A program made the translations under genes and the position numbers. 64,000 nt of DNA, taken from Rhabditoides inermis. Its lineage: Eukaryota > Nematoda > Chromadorea > Rhabditida > Rhabditidae. The stretch lies in NCBI GenBank assembly GCA_963966185.1, contig CAWZYM010000275.1, forward strand, positions 377,001 to 441,000, read 5' to 3'. The first letter of the stretch is position 1. Each line of letters starts with the position of its first letter. Shown here piece after piece: positions 27,801-35,984 of the stretch. Below the pieces are notes generated by a model. It had not been told where the DNA came from. It was given only the letters and a program-made list of their open reading frames with translations, and did no database searches.

Positions 27801-30643
27801 TGTCGGCGCGTTATTTTATTTCCTGCCGATCTCTCACATGCGGAGTGGGTGTGGGAGTGGGAACATACAAATTGAATAATGAACACACTCACATGCCACA
27901 TTATGTGTGAGGGTTGTGCGATTCGCGTCATATTATACATTGTGAGAATCGGTGCGCTTTGTTGTTCTGTGTTCTGTATTTGTACGTTCTGCATTTTATC
28001 ACCACGCATGCGAGGGTGGTAGAAAGTACACGAATGAAATGATACTGTGATACCGGGTAATAAGAGCGCGTGAGGAGATTAGGAATATAATAAAGTTTAG
28101 CATCATGAATGTCGCTATACTAGTATACGGAAATTGATTTTTCACGAACGCTCATTCAATCAGTTAGATTAAACCAATTTTGTAACAGGTTGGGATGTCG
28201 TTAACGAAGTCGAAGAATTTCCATTACTTTACGTGCGTCGTGCATTTGCCTCGTGAATAGGTTGAGATGGGTGAAATATGGTTAATTTTGTTATGCACAA
28301 GTACAAGTCATGGGGTGGGCTATGGGCTATATACAGTATTGATATTGTTTTATATGTGATGGATACGCATCTGTGCCACAGTTGCTCTTTGTTTTAGGTT
28401 GGCGATCGCGCCATCGTCGACGACATCTCTCTCATTCGACTCCAGGCGCATTACTCTATGCCACCGCCCATGGAGAAGTGAGTATGGGGGATCGAATCGA
28501 CATACGTACACGCTAATGTAAGGCAGACGCGCCGATGGCACACCAAGTTACTCGATACAGTAGCAAGTGCCCTATCAGCAGATTAGCATTTAAATAACCT
28601 TAAATGTTACCTTAAATGAAGTGTTACCTTAAATGATGAATGTTACGTGATGTCATCTAGTGGAAATGTTTGCCGTCGAAACACCTTTCATGACACGAGT
28701 GAAAGGTAAAAAAAAGGGTTGTACGAAAGTACGTATACCGTATGCGAACGGACTTTTATCAACGAGAGACAAAGTAAAGTACTCGCCGTTTTCATCTCTT
28801 TTCGGTCACCTATTTTGAGAGCCATTATAATAATTGAAAGCCATGATAGGTAGCCGCAATAGAAATAACATGACATTCTGTTGATTGATATGATACAGTA
28901 TGATAACATTCAGAAGGCCGTGCGTAACAGTACTATTGTATGTGTATGATTATTTTAAACGAATATGTCCATAACAATGATATTCTGACGTAATTTATGT
29001 TGTTTTAACTATTTTGTATCTCAAGTATCACGAAAAACTAACTTTTAATTTTGTATTTTTAATTTTGTAAAAACTAATTTTGTATCTCAAGTTTTAATAT
29101 AACGTTTGCACGACAGCCCAGCATTTCTAATCAAAAACATTATCTCTTTCGAAAAGTACACGAGTAAAGAGGAGTGGTTTGTTTTGATCTCATTCAACAA
29201 AAGCAAATGCATAAAATCTCTTCGCAGCTGAGTAAAATTTCAAAACAAACCTGCTCTTTAAACTCTAATTGTTTGCTTGTTAGCATGTTGAGTTCAGGTA
29301 TTCAGGGTGTTAATCCCAATAAATAACTTGCAAAAAATGTGTGACACGATTATAGTACATACTATATTCGCCTTTCATCGATCAAAAAGAGCAGGTTTGT
29401 TTTGAAATTTTAGTCAGCTGCGTAGAAATTTATGCACGTGCTTTTGTTGAATTAGATCGAAACAAACCACTCCTTTTTACTCGTGTACTTTTCGAAAAAG
29501 AATGGATGCCCTTTTCTCAAATTTCAAAAAAAAAATTCAGGTTGATGTGCCGAACATGTTATGTATAAATATTCGAAACTTTAGAAAACGTAACCTGAAT
29601 ATGGAAACGCACTGCTTGGTCAAATCGCTAGCGCGCCTGCCAAAGCCAGTCTCTCATTGACATGACACGCGCTATTTCGCGTCTCTCTCTCTCTCTCTTA
29701 TCCATTTACTCCGCTCGCACACACCCCCAAAGTTTTTCTCGCCAAAACTGGCGCGGTGGCCTGGACGGCGAGCCGCTATGAAAGTGGGTGAGCGAAGTGC
29801 GCTCGGCCAATCAGAGTGCGCTCGCAAGAGAGCCGAGCGACCAATGAGCGCAAAGTGCAGTGGGCGGGGCTTACGTGATGCACACCGTCGTAAACACGTT
29901 AAGTGGCAAAGCGAGAGAGAGCGAGAGAGGGCGGCTTTGGATGCCGCAACCGATATTGGTTTCAGTTGCGGTCTCTTCGAAACACTCCCGTATGCGTTCG
30001 AAATACTTCAGAATTGCCTTTCGAATCGCCCTCAGAATACTCCCGAATTGCCATCGGAATACTCTCGAATACCCCCGAACACTTCGAAATGCCTTGCTAT
30101 CTCTTCGAAACACTCCCGAATGACTTACAAAGAGACTGACCACACCTTTCACGAAGAGTGGCGTGTGGGAGTGACGTGTTGCGCGCACCACAGATCAAAA
30201 CAAACGGGCGCCGCTGCGCGCCGCCCCTAATGTTGTCCAATGGTTTTTGAGTATACTAAACTGTTGAACAGTGATACTTTCTTCTCACGTTCACAGTTCC
30301 TATTCGCAAAGCTGTTATCACACCTAGCTAGTGTAGTGGTAACGCTCTCGCATGGCAGAAATGAGTTCGCGGGTTTCATTCCCGCTTGTCTTGTCACGCG
30401 ACGTCAAATGTAAAACTTCTCTAATCACCCTAATGTCTCTTGTGAAAGCGCGAAATTCTTTTGCAAGCCCACTATATAAAGTTATAGTGCGAAATGTGTT
30501 TCAAGAAATGATTTGTGCCATTCAGACGCATGGCTCGCACTCTGTCAGTGGAGGGCCGAAAGATGAGCATGATCGGACAGTCGGCTCCCTCGCTCGAAGC
30601 TCTAAGAGAGGCGCGCAGAAAGATGAGCAGTGGTGCAATCTGA
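18619..30643 (+). CDS. spl: sphingosine-1-phosphate lyase homologue, catalytic lysine replaced
   Basis: Eighteen exons: 18619-18747, 19453-19590, 19748-19792, 19839-19924, 20837-20924, 21155-21229, 21365-21461, 23464-23546, 23887-23991, 24087-24149, 24203-24349, 24528-24701, 25680-25775, 26119-26199, 26706-26830, 26937-26997, 28398-28477, 30526-30643; phases agree, 596 residues. N-terminal hydrophobic anchor ([13 protein letters not shown]). Family blocks in order: [102 protein letters not shown]. The enzyme is a PLP-dependent ER-membrane protein that ends sphingolipid signalling by cleaving sphingosine-1-phosphate. Here ADTHKYGYAPKG of the family reads VDVHRFGQSPRS: the Schiff-base Lys (human K353) is Arg352 and the second Lys is also Arg. 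Probably a pseudoenzyme. If the TGA after exon 17 (28479-28481) is used instead of the donor overlapping it, the protein ends MPPPMEK (558 aa). Introns are packed with repeats. Confidence 0.9.
18760..19422. repeat. (CTTCTCTC)n array, about 650 bp
   Basis: Almost pure pyrimidine on the coding strand, with CCATCTCT and CTCACCTC variants, filling intron 1 of the lyase gene. The [12 protein letters not shown] reading frames through it are artefacts. Confidence 0.97.
19961..20626 (+). mobile_element. dispersed repeat, copy 1, carrying a nested foldback
   Basis: From AATCGTTTATCCGGAATCGTT to CCGCGGGGAAAAGAATAATAA, it matches the reverse complement of 34137-34555 in blocks once the foldback 19982-20257 is removed (shared: TGAATATGACAACAC, GCCGGGGAAAGACAGGTAGG, TCGGGAAGGATTCTTGTCGA). 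The A-rich simple-repeat end differs between copies (AATAAT here, GAAGAA in copy 2), as for a non-LTR or SINE tail. In intron 4 of the lyase gene. Confidence 0.75.
19982..20257. mobile_element. foldback MITE with 3-bp target duplication
   Basis: 276 bp. The ends GGGCGCGTCCTAGCTGGTCC and GGACCAGCTAGGACGCGCCC are exact inverted repeats, and the arms continue imperfectly for about 110 bp so the element can fold on itself. GTT flanks both sides (19979-19981, 20258-20260), and the other copy of the host repeat has a single uninterrupted GTT there. No coding capacity. Confidence 0.85.
21674..22846. mobile_element. TATA(T/G)TG-ended element with three internal ~310-bp tandem repeats
   Basis: Left end TATATTGTGTTCCCTTTTTT and right end GTCAGAAAAGGGAACACACTATA are inverted repeats ending in TATA. 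Between them three diverged units of about 310 bp each start near AAATCAAAAATCGGGCTCTG (about 21819, 22125, 22424) and include AAAAAGTGTACCTAA. Non-coding. In intron 7 of the lyase gene; the same right end occurs at about 47906-47931. Confidence 0.7.
22843..23110 (+). mobile_element. TATAGGGCATTCCCCC element, one-ended copy
   Basis: Begins TATAGGGCATCCCCCCCCG, abutting the right end of the previous element, and continues through TTCATCGTACGG, CCAGACAGCATTTG and AATTCGCGCGCTTGGCGGTC. Related sequence lies at 27057-27788, 39095-39290 and 55456-55640. No matching right terminus was found for this copy. Confidence 0.65.
23565..23880. repeat. (GA)n and (GAGT)n array in intron 8 of the lyase gene
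   Basis: Purine-rich GA repeats (23565-23720), about 25 units of GAGT (23720-23823), then a short (TG)n run. Each GAGTGAGT unit contains GTGAGT, the consensus 5' splice site. Confidence 0.95.
24783..24823. repeat. (CT)n microsatellite
   Basis: About 20 CT units in intron 12 of the lyase gene. Confidence 0.9.
24892..25676. mobile_element. long-TIR element with a tRNA-like module in each arm
   Basis: Ends ACGAGGAGTTCTGTTA and TAACAACACTCCTCGT are inverted repeats, and arms of about 245 bp match (CCACACTCTCGGAT, AAATTGA(C/T)AGGATACCTTAG, ACATCGATTTATGG). Each arm holds about 67 bp of tRNA-like sequence (25074-25140 on +, 25425-25491 on -): GTGGCCTAGTGGTTAGCGCA (A box) and GGGGTTCGAGACC (B box), almost identical between arms. 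No transposase seen. The element ends three bases before exon 13 of the lyase gene. Confidence 0.8.
27057..27280 (+). mobile_element. TATAGG-ended element, incomplete copy
   Basis: Starts TATAGGCCATCACCCCCCCC with a C homopolymer of about 20, then TTTCATCGTAGGCAATTTCGCC and a body like that of the copy that follows. Truncated by, or fused to, the complete copy at 27281. Confidence 0.6.
27281..27788. mobile_element. TATAGG-ended MITE, complete copy
   Basis: 508 bp between TATAGGCCATTCCCCC and GGGGGAATGCACTATA, with inner inverted GTACGATGAACGG-type sequence. TA at both ends suggests a Tc1/mariner-like target. Non-coding. In intron 16 of the lyase gene. Confidence 0.75.
29147..29505. mobile_element. 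foldback element
   Basis: Arms 29147-29270 and 29385-29505 are inverted copies: TTTCGAAAAGTACACGAGTA at the outer ends, TTTTGTTGAAT and AAATTTCAAAACAAACCTGC inward, around a ~115-bp centre. No coding capacity and no clear target duplication. In the last intron of the lyase gene (or 3' of it if exon 17 is terminal). Confidence 0.75.
29745..30125 (+). promoter_or_regulatory. candidate CCAAT/GC-box cluster followed by TTCGAA repeats
   Basis: GC-rich block with GGCCAATCAGAG (about 29808), GACCAATGAGCG (about 29840) and GTGGGCGGGGCTTACG (about 29860), then a degenerate tandem array (29980-30123) built on TTCGAAACACTCCCGAAT with TTCGAA repeated. These look like a polymerase II promoter with CCAAT and GC boxes. 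No gene clearly starts here; it could serve exon 18 or an unannotated transcript. Inference only. Confidence 0.3.
30322..30390 (+). other. tRNA-like sequence
   Basis: CTAGCTAGTGTAGTGGTAACG resembles a tRNA D-arm with A box; 35 bp on, CGCGGGTTTCATTCCCGC forms a T-arm-like stem with a B box. The acceptor arms do not pair convincingly, so this is a tRNA-derived remnant rather than a functional gene. Confidence 0.45.
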
Positions 30644-31966
30644 GAGGTGAGAGGTGAGTGAGACAGTTCTACCTCTTTTTCTCTTATTATCCCTTCTCCC
30701 CCTCTACCTCCCTCTCTCTCTCTTCTCTCTCTCTCTCTCCTTTCTCTCTTTTCTCTCTCTCTCCCCCCCCCCCCTCTCTCTCTCTCTCTCTCCAATTCCT
30801 TTCCCTCTTGTCCCATTTGTTTTCCTATTTCACCTATTGTCTTCAAGCTCGTGACTGAGATCACCCCCCCCCCAAACATTCCTACAAAACAGCTCTAGCC
30901 ACAAATGGTTGTTCGCTATACACACGAGTATTCTCCACTCGTGATATTCTGTTTATGCTTCTTTTTTGCGTGATGCTGATGACCAAAGAGCACCGGGACT
31001 CGGGCAACGAAGAAGAATAAAAAGCTAATAATCGTCCCTTTGACATGCGAGTGGCGGTTGTGTGATGTGTGGGGGGAAATGTGCAGGCGCATTTTCCTCC
31101 TTGGTAACAAGTCGCTCTGGTCTCCATCTCTCTATCCACCCACCCCCCCCCCCCTCCCACTTCCCTCCTCTATATTTATATATGCGCTCCCATTTATCGC
31201 CTCGATATTCCAGCGCGACCGGTATCCGTCATTTTTCGACGGAGCATCTCTGCCTCTTAACAACAGCCTGCACCTGCATGCATCAAGTGTTTCGTAAAGT
31301 TACTCATAACCAGCCCTTTTCCATGTAAATTGTTTTGAATATTGTATTACGACCTATATTGCACCCCCTTCAAGATAAAAGCACACATTTTGTAACATAC
31401 ACTTTTGTCCATATCGCCTTTGCCGAAGCGGTTTACACTTCAAGAAGTTGGTGATGTCATTTTCTCCGTAGCTCATAGCTTTCCCGCTCTTTTTCTAATC
31501 AGCCGCTACTAGACTAGACCGACGTAATCATCCTCTTGTCAAGCCGTTATACCTTTCCCTCCTCCTAAGCTCTGTACAAGTATTAGTGTGCCCGGTAGTC
31601 GCCTCTCCCGTGTAATGAATTTTCCATTTTACATCATTTGCACATTGCGTCGGATTTATATGGTTTTATCGGTGGTAAACGGTGTCGATTGCAGCTGAGC
31701 CTCTCTACCGTTGTATGAAGTACTGGTTGTTGAAATCCGAGCATTCTACCTGTGTTCGCGAGAGTAATGTGTTTCTATCGGGCGAATACTGGCTGGCTGT
31801 ATGTGTCACGCGTGTGATTGGCTAGCGATGAGCATACAACCTGTCAGTATGTCCGCACAGGCCGTCCATTCATATCACTGATCGTCTCTAGTTGCAGTGA
31901 ATGCGCGCTGACGGCGACTCACGCGTATCGATCGATTGAGTGTGATCTACTGATCTACCTACCGAG
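30644..31966. other. intergenic
   Basis: Holds a CT-rich microsatellite with a C-run (about 30710-30795), further C-runs near 30864 and 31143, and otherwise unique sequence without a supported gene. CTAGTTGCAG (31888-31897) is a likely trans-splice acceptor for the membrane-protein gene. Confidence 0.5.
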
Positions 31967-33411
31967 ATGGGCTGGTCGCGTGTGGATCACGCGGCGGTGG
32001 CGGTGGCGCTACTCATGCTCGCACTCGTCCTTCTGCTGCTACTCTGCATTCTCAGCGTCTTCTTCTGTCGCAAGCGGTGAGCGCAGTATCACTTCCAATC
32101 TTTTCACAGCGATGATCGGTGATTTATGTCCGGTATTGTTGTCACGGCAATCAGCGGTGCTCTTATCGAAATGTTCCGCAATTCACTCAGTTCATTTTCC
32201 GATTTGGGTCACGCGCATGATATCGTTTTTTTTGCGGCGACGGAGTTCGTATTCTTGGTGGTTTCACTTTCACCTGTACAGACGGTTTGCTGTGGTCGTA
32301 TGTTTTTGCTCATATCATGCGCTTTTGTTCTCTCACATTTAATTGCACATATATAAATGGCTAATGTGCTCGCACATTGGAAAAAAGAGCAGTTGCAGTT
32401 TGCGAGTGCGCCTTTTTGATTATGCCGTTTGATGAAGATTCATTAGTTGATTAACTTTTTCATTCGCTTGTCTGCACCGAGTTATTATTAATAATCTAAC
32501 AAATGTTCGTGGTATTATGATAGAAACAAATGTGTTGTGCTTCTGACAAACGTCTCATAAAACACTACAGCTACACTCGCTCGCAGTTTGAAAATTAATC
32601 TATCGTTGTCCTGAGAAAAAGTGTCAACTCGACTTGTCGATGCCATATGTATGATTGAAACAAAAGATAGTGTGATAGAGCTTTAGTATAGCTCCTCTTC
32701 TGCAGATGCCTCGCACATTAGAAATACGCGTACAGGTTCCGAATGAAAATAGGATTCGTGTCGACATAGCCTTAGCATTGTCGGCGTCACTGCAGACGCA
32801 GCGACTGGGCGTGCGAGTCGGTGCTGCCTCCGCCGCCTGACCTCACTCTCGTCCCACACCCGCACGACGACAGCTGCTGCTACAACGACGCGTTCGATTA
32901 CATGGGTGAGTCACGCCTTTCTCCATCAGTCATTCAGTCCGTGTTCCCATCGCACTTAATGTGATTGGATTGCAGACGAGACGAGTCCTCGGCAGTTGGA
33001 GGAGAAGCGCGTGGCTCGCAAGACGGAGCTCGAAGCGCAGGAGCCCCAAGCGGAGATGTCACTCAAGCGGTGAGTGAAAATTACTCGTCAAGAAAATCAA
33101 TTACCATATTGGTTTGCTACTCCCGCTCGATCGACAGCTTCATGCACGACATATACGTTTAGTAGCGGGAGCGGCTAGTCTCTTCAAAACGCGAAGTGTT
33201 TTTCAAAATTTGAATAAGAAGACGCACTTGGAGACTGATTGATCGCAATTGCGTGCATCTTTAACGCTGTCCTTTCAGTCTGGACCGTGGCGCGGCGTCG
33301 GCGCTGGCGGTGGAGCAGCTGATGCGCGACTCGCACGTGTTCGACGGACGGCTCATGCACCCGCCCCAAACTGAGATACACATCATCGCCGCCAAGCGAG
33401 ACTACCTCTAG
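31967..33411 (+). CDS. small single-pass membrane protein, unknown function
   Basis: Four exons (31967-32076, 32796-32905, 32976-33069, 33279-33411), phases agree, 148 residues. The start MGWSRVDHAAVAVA leads into one long hydrophobic segment (about residues 9-33, ending CILSVFFC) followed by RKR, the pattern of a type III or signal-anchor protein with a cytoplasmic tail. The tail has SVLPPPPDLTLVP, a DDSCCYNDAFDY stretch whose paired cysteines after an acidic run could be modified, a charged helix (LEEKRVARKTELEAQE), and ends IIAAKRDYL. I recognise no family. An acceptor at 31888-31897 lies 70 bp upstream of the ATG. Splice signals are strong, so the gene is probably real. Confidence 0.75.
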
Positions 33412-33793
33412 TCTACAGCAACCCCCATCACATGTCTTCCCTGTCTTCTCCAATCACACTCGTCCGGGTAGCCAATCTTGCTCATAGCTTCCCATTCTCG
33501 CAATTTCCGGTGCCACTCACAGCATTTCCAGATTTACACGTTCCACTGTCGCCTTTCAGATTCTAGTTTGTTTGTTTTTTTATCTAGCAGGCATTGTTAT
33601 GACAATGTAATTTACAAATATCACATATGTATAGCTAACTCTAGCAAATAGTTTGCGAATTCCAGTAAATCTGTGTGTCTGTGCAAGACTTGACTTGAGG
33701 GTGAGTGAAACGGGGGTGGCGGGGGAGATCTGAAGTGTGACGACGAGGGAGGAGGGGTGCGATTGAGAATCGAGTCATAACGGTCACTTGTCA
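33412..33793. other. convergent 3' region
   Basis: 3' ends of the membrane-protein gene (+) and TUSC2 (-). No gene or marked repeat seen. Confidence 0.5.
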
Positions 33794-35567
33794 TTAACGC
33801 TTGGCCTCGTACCCGCATTCCACTATCACTGCCGGAAAGTCGGGATGCAGACGAGGGATCGTATACTTCTCCGGACCCTGAAGGGAACCCGTAAAAGGAA
33901 TTCACCAAGAACACAAGCGAATATCTCAATCAAACTGCCAATGGGCCAACGCACCTGCGGTCGAATATTCTTGGTGATTTTGGCGAGTCGGAATCCCTGC
34001 TTGCCCTTGCGTGCCTTCTCCGTGTAGAACTCGTTCGCTACGTCGCCGTCCTCGTCCACAAACTCGCCGCTGCAAGTGAAGATACCAAGATACTGTTATT
34101 ATCACTCTCGATGTGATCACATAGTGACACTGAACCACTTCTTCTTATTCTTCTTCTTTTCCCCGCGGCGTGCGGTCGGGTCCTCATTTTGCCTCGCTAC
34201 CGCCGAATGTTCTTTCATCGACAAGAATCCTTCCCGAGAAACCAGTGAGGCGGCGGGAAGTACCCTCATGTGGGGAAGCAGCTATGGCGCGAGGAGATAC
34301 CAATCGCCATGAAAGTAAAGGAAAACCTGGAGCTCTACACGTCAATCATTCCTGGACTACGATGGTACTCTCATAGTCCAGGAATGATTATCGATCAAAT
34401 TATCAAGTATCGTCTTCACGCCACTAACCTCGTCCGCCTACCTGTCTTTCCCCGGCGTTAGCCTATGTATCTAGCATCTTAGGCACTACTATATGCTTCA
34501 TATCATCATGATTGTGTTGTCATATTCAGATATAACGATTCCGGATAAACGATTGAGAATTTTTTAGATTTTTATTCACATAGTTAAAGGAGAGGAGTAC
34601 GCACTGTAAGAATAAAAATGAACAGCTGATGTCTCACGTCAAAACGATTTCTACAAAAGTCTCTAGGTCCGTGGCGGGACCAAGCTTGTATCTAAATTCC
34701 CATTGGAAACTCGTGCCAAGTTTGTACCTTACCGCGATGCCTGATTTTCAAGATGCTATTTTATTTTATATTAATTAGTAGAATTTTTATTTTTGATTCA
34801 ATTTAATCACTATATCAACATTGATTATGTCAACCTCGTGTTATTGTTCCGTACACCTCTTTTTAACACGTATGCATTAACAAATTAACAAGTATTAACA
34901 AATATTATAAATACCGTTCGTGTCAAACACAGTAAGATGCGTATCAAAATTCAAATTGGTGACGATCGTTACGTTATGTGTTATGTTCTATGCGCGTCAC
35001 TGAACCGATTGCCGTTGCCGATGCGGTGCGAAACTAATTAACGCAGCTCAAACAGATTATGTTACTAAGCTGTCCTGTCATTAATGATTCGAATAAACAA
35101 AATCGAATTTATAATGTAGTTTACTTTCAAACAACATTGTGTGCACCTGCAGAGCTCATTCAATCATTAACTTTCGTTTCAATCATGACGATAAATACGC
35201 TTTCTTATAACAAAACAACATATGTATTATATACAGTACAATTGCAACATTCATCACAATGCTGAATCAATCAAAAAGCGTACCTCTTGCGCTCTCTGAT
35301 AAGGAACATTTCGGGTATGACGCCCTTCTGCCGCAGCACGTCCGCGTACCGTCCCAGCGACGCGCCCACACCGCCGCCACGAGAAACTCGCGCTTCTGAG
35401 CGACGCGTATCTGACGCTGATAAACATTCACAGACTCGTACAAACGAAACAAAATACATGAACTGAAAAAAAGGAATTGGAAGATTGGAATGGAACTCAC
35501 TTGCGGCAGAGTCGACGGCAGTGGGTTCGTCATCTTTCTTCTTCACCGAACTCGCGAACTGGCCCAT
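33794..35567 (-). CDS. tusc2: TUSC2 (FUS1) homologue
   Basis: Four exons (35567-35501, 35416-35284, 34069-33955, 33877-33794), phases agree, 132 residues (human 110). It begins MGQFASSVKKKDD: glycine 2 and the following residues fit N-myristoylation, as in human TUSC2. The conserved core is present: PEMFLIRERKRSGEFVDEDG, then DVANEFYTEKARKGKQGF (human FYDEDGDLAHEFYEE), ITKNIRPQGPEKYTIPRLH and DFPAVIVE (human PPRIHVDFPVILYEV). TUSC2 is a small membrane-anchored, largely mitochondrial protein linked to calcium handling and tumour suppression in mammals; the worm role is unknown. The large intron 34070-35283 contains two dispersed repeats. Confidence 0.88.
34137..34555 (-). mobile_element. dispersed repeat, copy 2
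   Basis: Inverted relative to 19961-20626 and lacking the nested foldback. Runs from a GAA-type simple tail (CTTCTTATTCTTCTTCTTTT) to ATAACGATTCCGGATAAACG. It contains its own exact 16-bp hairpin (34344-34359 and 34374-34389, AATCATTCCTGGACTA) absent from copy 1. Lies in the TUSC2 intron. Confidence 0.75.
34570..34850. repeat. dispersed repeat, inverted match at about 44170-44460
   Basis: Shares GTGGCGGGACCAA, AAATTCCCATTGGAAACTCG and CCAAGTTTGTACCT with the reverse complement of 44200-44360, with flanking AT-rich matches (TATATTAATTAGTAGAATTTT, AAAGGAGAGGAGT). Family unknown. Confidence 0.65.
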
Positions 35568-35984
35568 CGTACGCACATTCGGGTGAGAAACAATACAATC
35601 TTGAGAGAGCTGCTAGAGATTTCTAGAAGGTGAAGGAGCACCTGCAAACAATGCACCGTTATGTGATTTTGCGACAAGGACCGGCAAAGATGCCAAGATC
35701 ACAGAAAACACATGAACTGTTTCAATTGCAACAACCGGGAGACAATCGGGGAAAAACAACGTAAAAAGCAGCAACGCATCATGAACATGAACAGCCGCCG
35801 GCCGGCAACCAACCCATCAACCATCGTCGCGTATCACGAGAAATCGCGAAACGACAGAGACGCAGTAAGTGGCAAGAGTCCAGATGGCGCGGCTGTTTGT
35901 CATTGGAGCGCGGGTTCGAATTTGAATGATTTTTTTTAAATGTATTTTAATTTTTGTTTTCTTTAAAACATGGTTCATTTCAGG
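35568..35984. other. short divergent intergenic region
   Basis: About 417 bp between TUSC2 (-) and the SET gene (+): probably a shared promoter region. No gene. A GCGCGGGTTCGAATTTG stretch near 35910 resembles a B box but has no A box. Confidence 0.5.

Noticed and set aside
30530..30643. Independent 37-aa gene [12 protein letters not shown]
   Set aside because: Better explained as the last exon of the lyase gene because phase and acceptor match; a separate gene remains possible.
35900..35930. B-box-like GGGTTCGAATTTG as a tRNA
   Set aside because: No A box or cloverleaf around it.
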